Below, one piece after another: positions 63,862 through 64,000 of a DNA stretch of 64,000 nt (position 1 is its first letter; each line of letters opens with the position of its first letter). The stretch lies in contig JAODUP010000350.1 of the NCBI GenBank assembly GCA_025642065.1, positions 347,501-411,500 of the forward strand, given 5' to 3'. The notes beneath the pieces were generated by a model. The model was not told the DNA's origin. It made no database searches and worked only from the letters and a program-made list of their open reading frames with translations. Position numbers and translations under genes: made by a program. Source of the DNA: Paralvinella palmiformis. Taxonomy: Eukaryota > Annelida > Polychaeta > Terebellida > Alvinellidae.

Positions 63862-64000
63862 TCACTATATATTCGGAGCCGAAGATGAATGCCGATTCCA
63901 ATATTCCTATTCGAAATAGTTAGTCTAAATTCCGGCTAAGATCTTTAATTATATTAATTATATTCACTCGGGGCAATCGAACGGCAAGAACGTTACAAAA
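63613..64000. other. Region upstream of gene B
   Basis: GC-richer than average up to 63820, consistent with a promoter on the minus strand, then a (GA)n run at 63822-63857 and AT-rich DNA. No further exon seen before the window ends. Confidence 0.4.
63715..63725 (-). promoter_or_regulatory. Possible TATA-like element upstream of gene B
   Basis: Read on the minus strand this is TTTATTTATAG in an otherwise GC-rich stretch, about 100 bp before the gene B start codon. Weak evidence; no transcript start is known. Confidence 0.22.

Noticed and set aside
1..64000. CRISPR array, operon or other prokaryotic system
   Set aside because: The tandem repeats have no unique spacers of constant length, and the window has spliceosomal introns and SINEs, so it is eukaryotic.

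Overview
This is a 64 kb window of invertebrate nuclear DNA. It is repeat-rich and gene-poor, has spliceosomal introns, and shows no bacterial-style gene packing. Microsatellites are very dense: (GT)n, (CT)n, (TA)n, (ATC)n, (AAT)n. Several tRNA-derived SINE families and decayed DNA transposons are also present. The only two genes I can support encode acetylcholine-binding-protein (AChBP)-like proteins, a family known best from gastropod and bivalve molluscs and some annelids. I therefore read the window as a lophotrochozoan genome, most likely a mollusc; the species cannot be told.

Layout. 1-35.7 kb: no protein gene found. It holds microsatellites, a 51-bp minisatellite, many SINE copies, a long inverted-repeat element (12.8-14.25 kb), a decayed reverse transcriptase (21.5-22.1 kb), a CpG-rich block with a possible first-exon donor (about 24 kb) and a pogo-like MITE (26.7 kb). 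35.77-40.95 kb, plus strand: gene A, four coding exons, 256 aa, a ligand-binding-domain-only Cys-loop protein with signal peptide and a hydrophobic C-terminal tail that looks like a GPI-anchor signal. Its second intron starts with GC and contains a SINE and a 2.25 kb terminal-inverted-repeat element carrying a decayed gene of an uncharacterised invertebrate family. 41-56.7 kb: AT-rich, no gene found; it holds a second pogo-like element, a 43-bp minisatellite, SINEs and a TTAA-type MITE. 56.76-63.61 kb, minus strand: gene B, four coding exons, 230 aa, a secreted AChBP-like protein ending just after the ligand-binding domain. A Mutator-like (MULE) remnant lies in its first intron.

The two genes converge tail to tail, share intron phases 0, 0, 2 at homologous positions, and are probably diverged duplicates. 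By my hand alignment to the AChBP and nicotinic receptor binding site, gene A keeps the vicinal cysteines and tyrosines of loop C and the loop B tryptophan, but has lost the loop D tryptophan. Gene B keeps the loop D tryptophan but has Gly-Ser in place of the vicinal cysteines. This complementary loss suggests, as a hypothesis only, a mixed pentamer or a membrane-tethered plus secreted ligand-binding pair. It is the most interesting signal in the window.

Most long open frames here are not genes. They come from microsatellites, SINEs, or wrong frames across real exons. All exon calls were made by eye from splice signals, reading phase and family motifs, without alignment software or transcripts.
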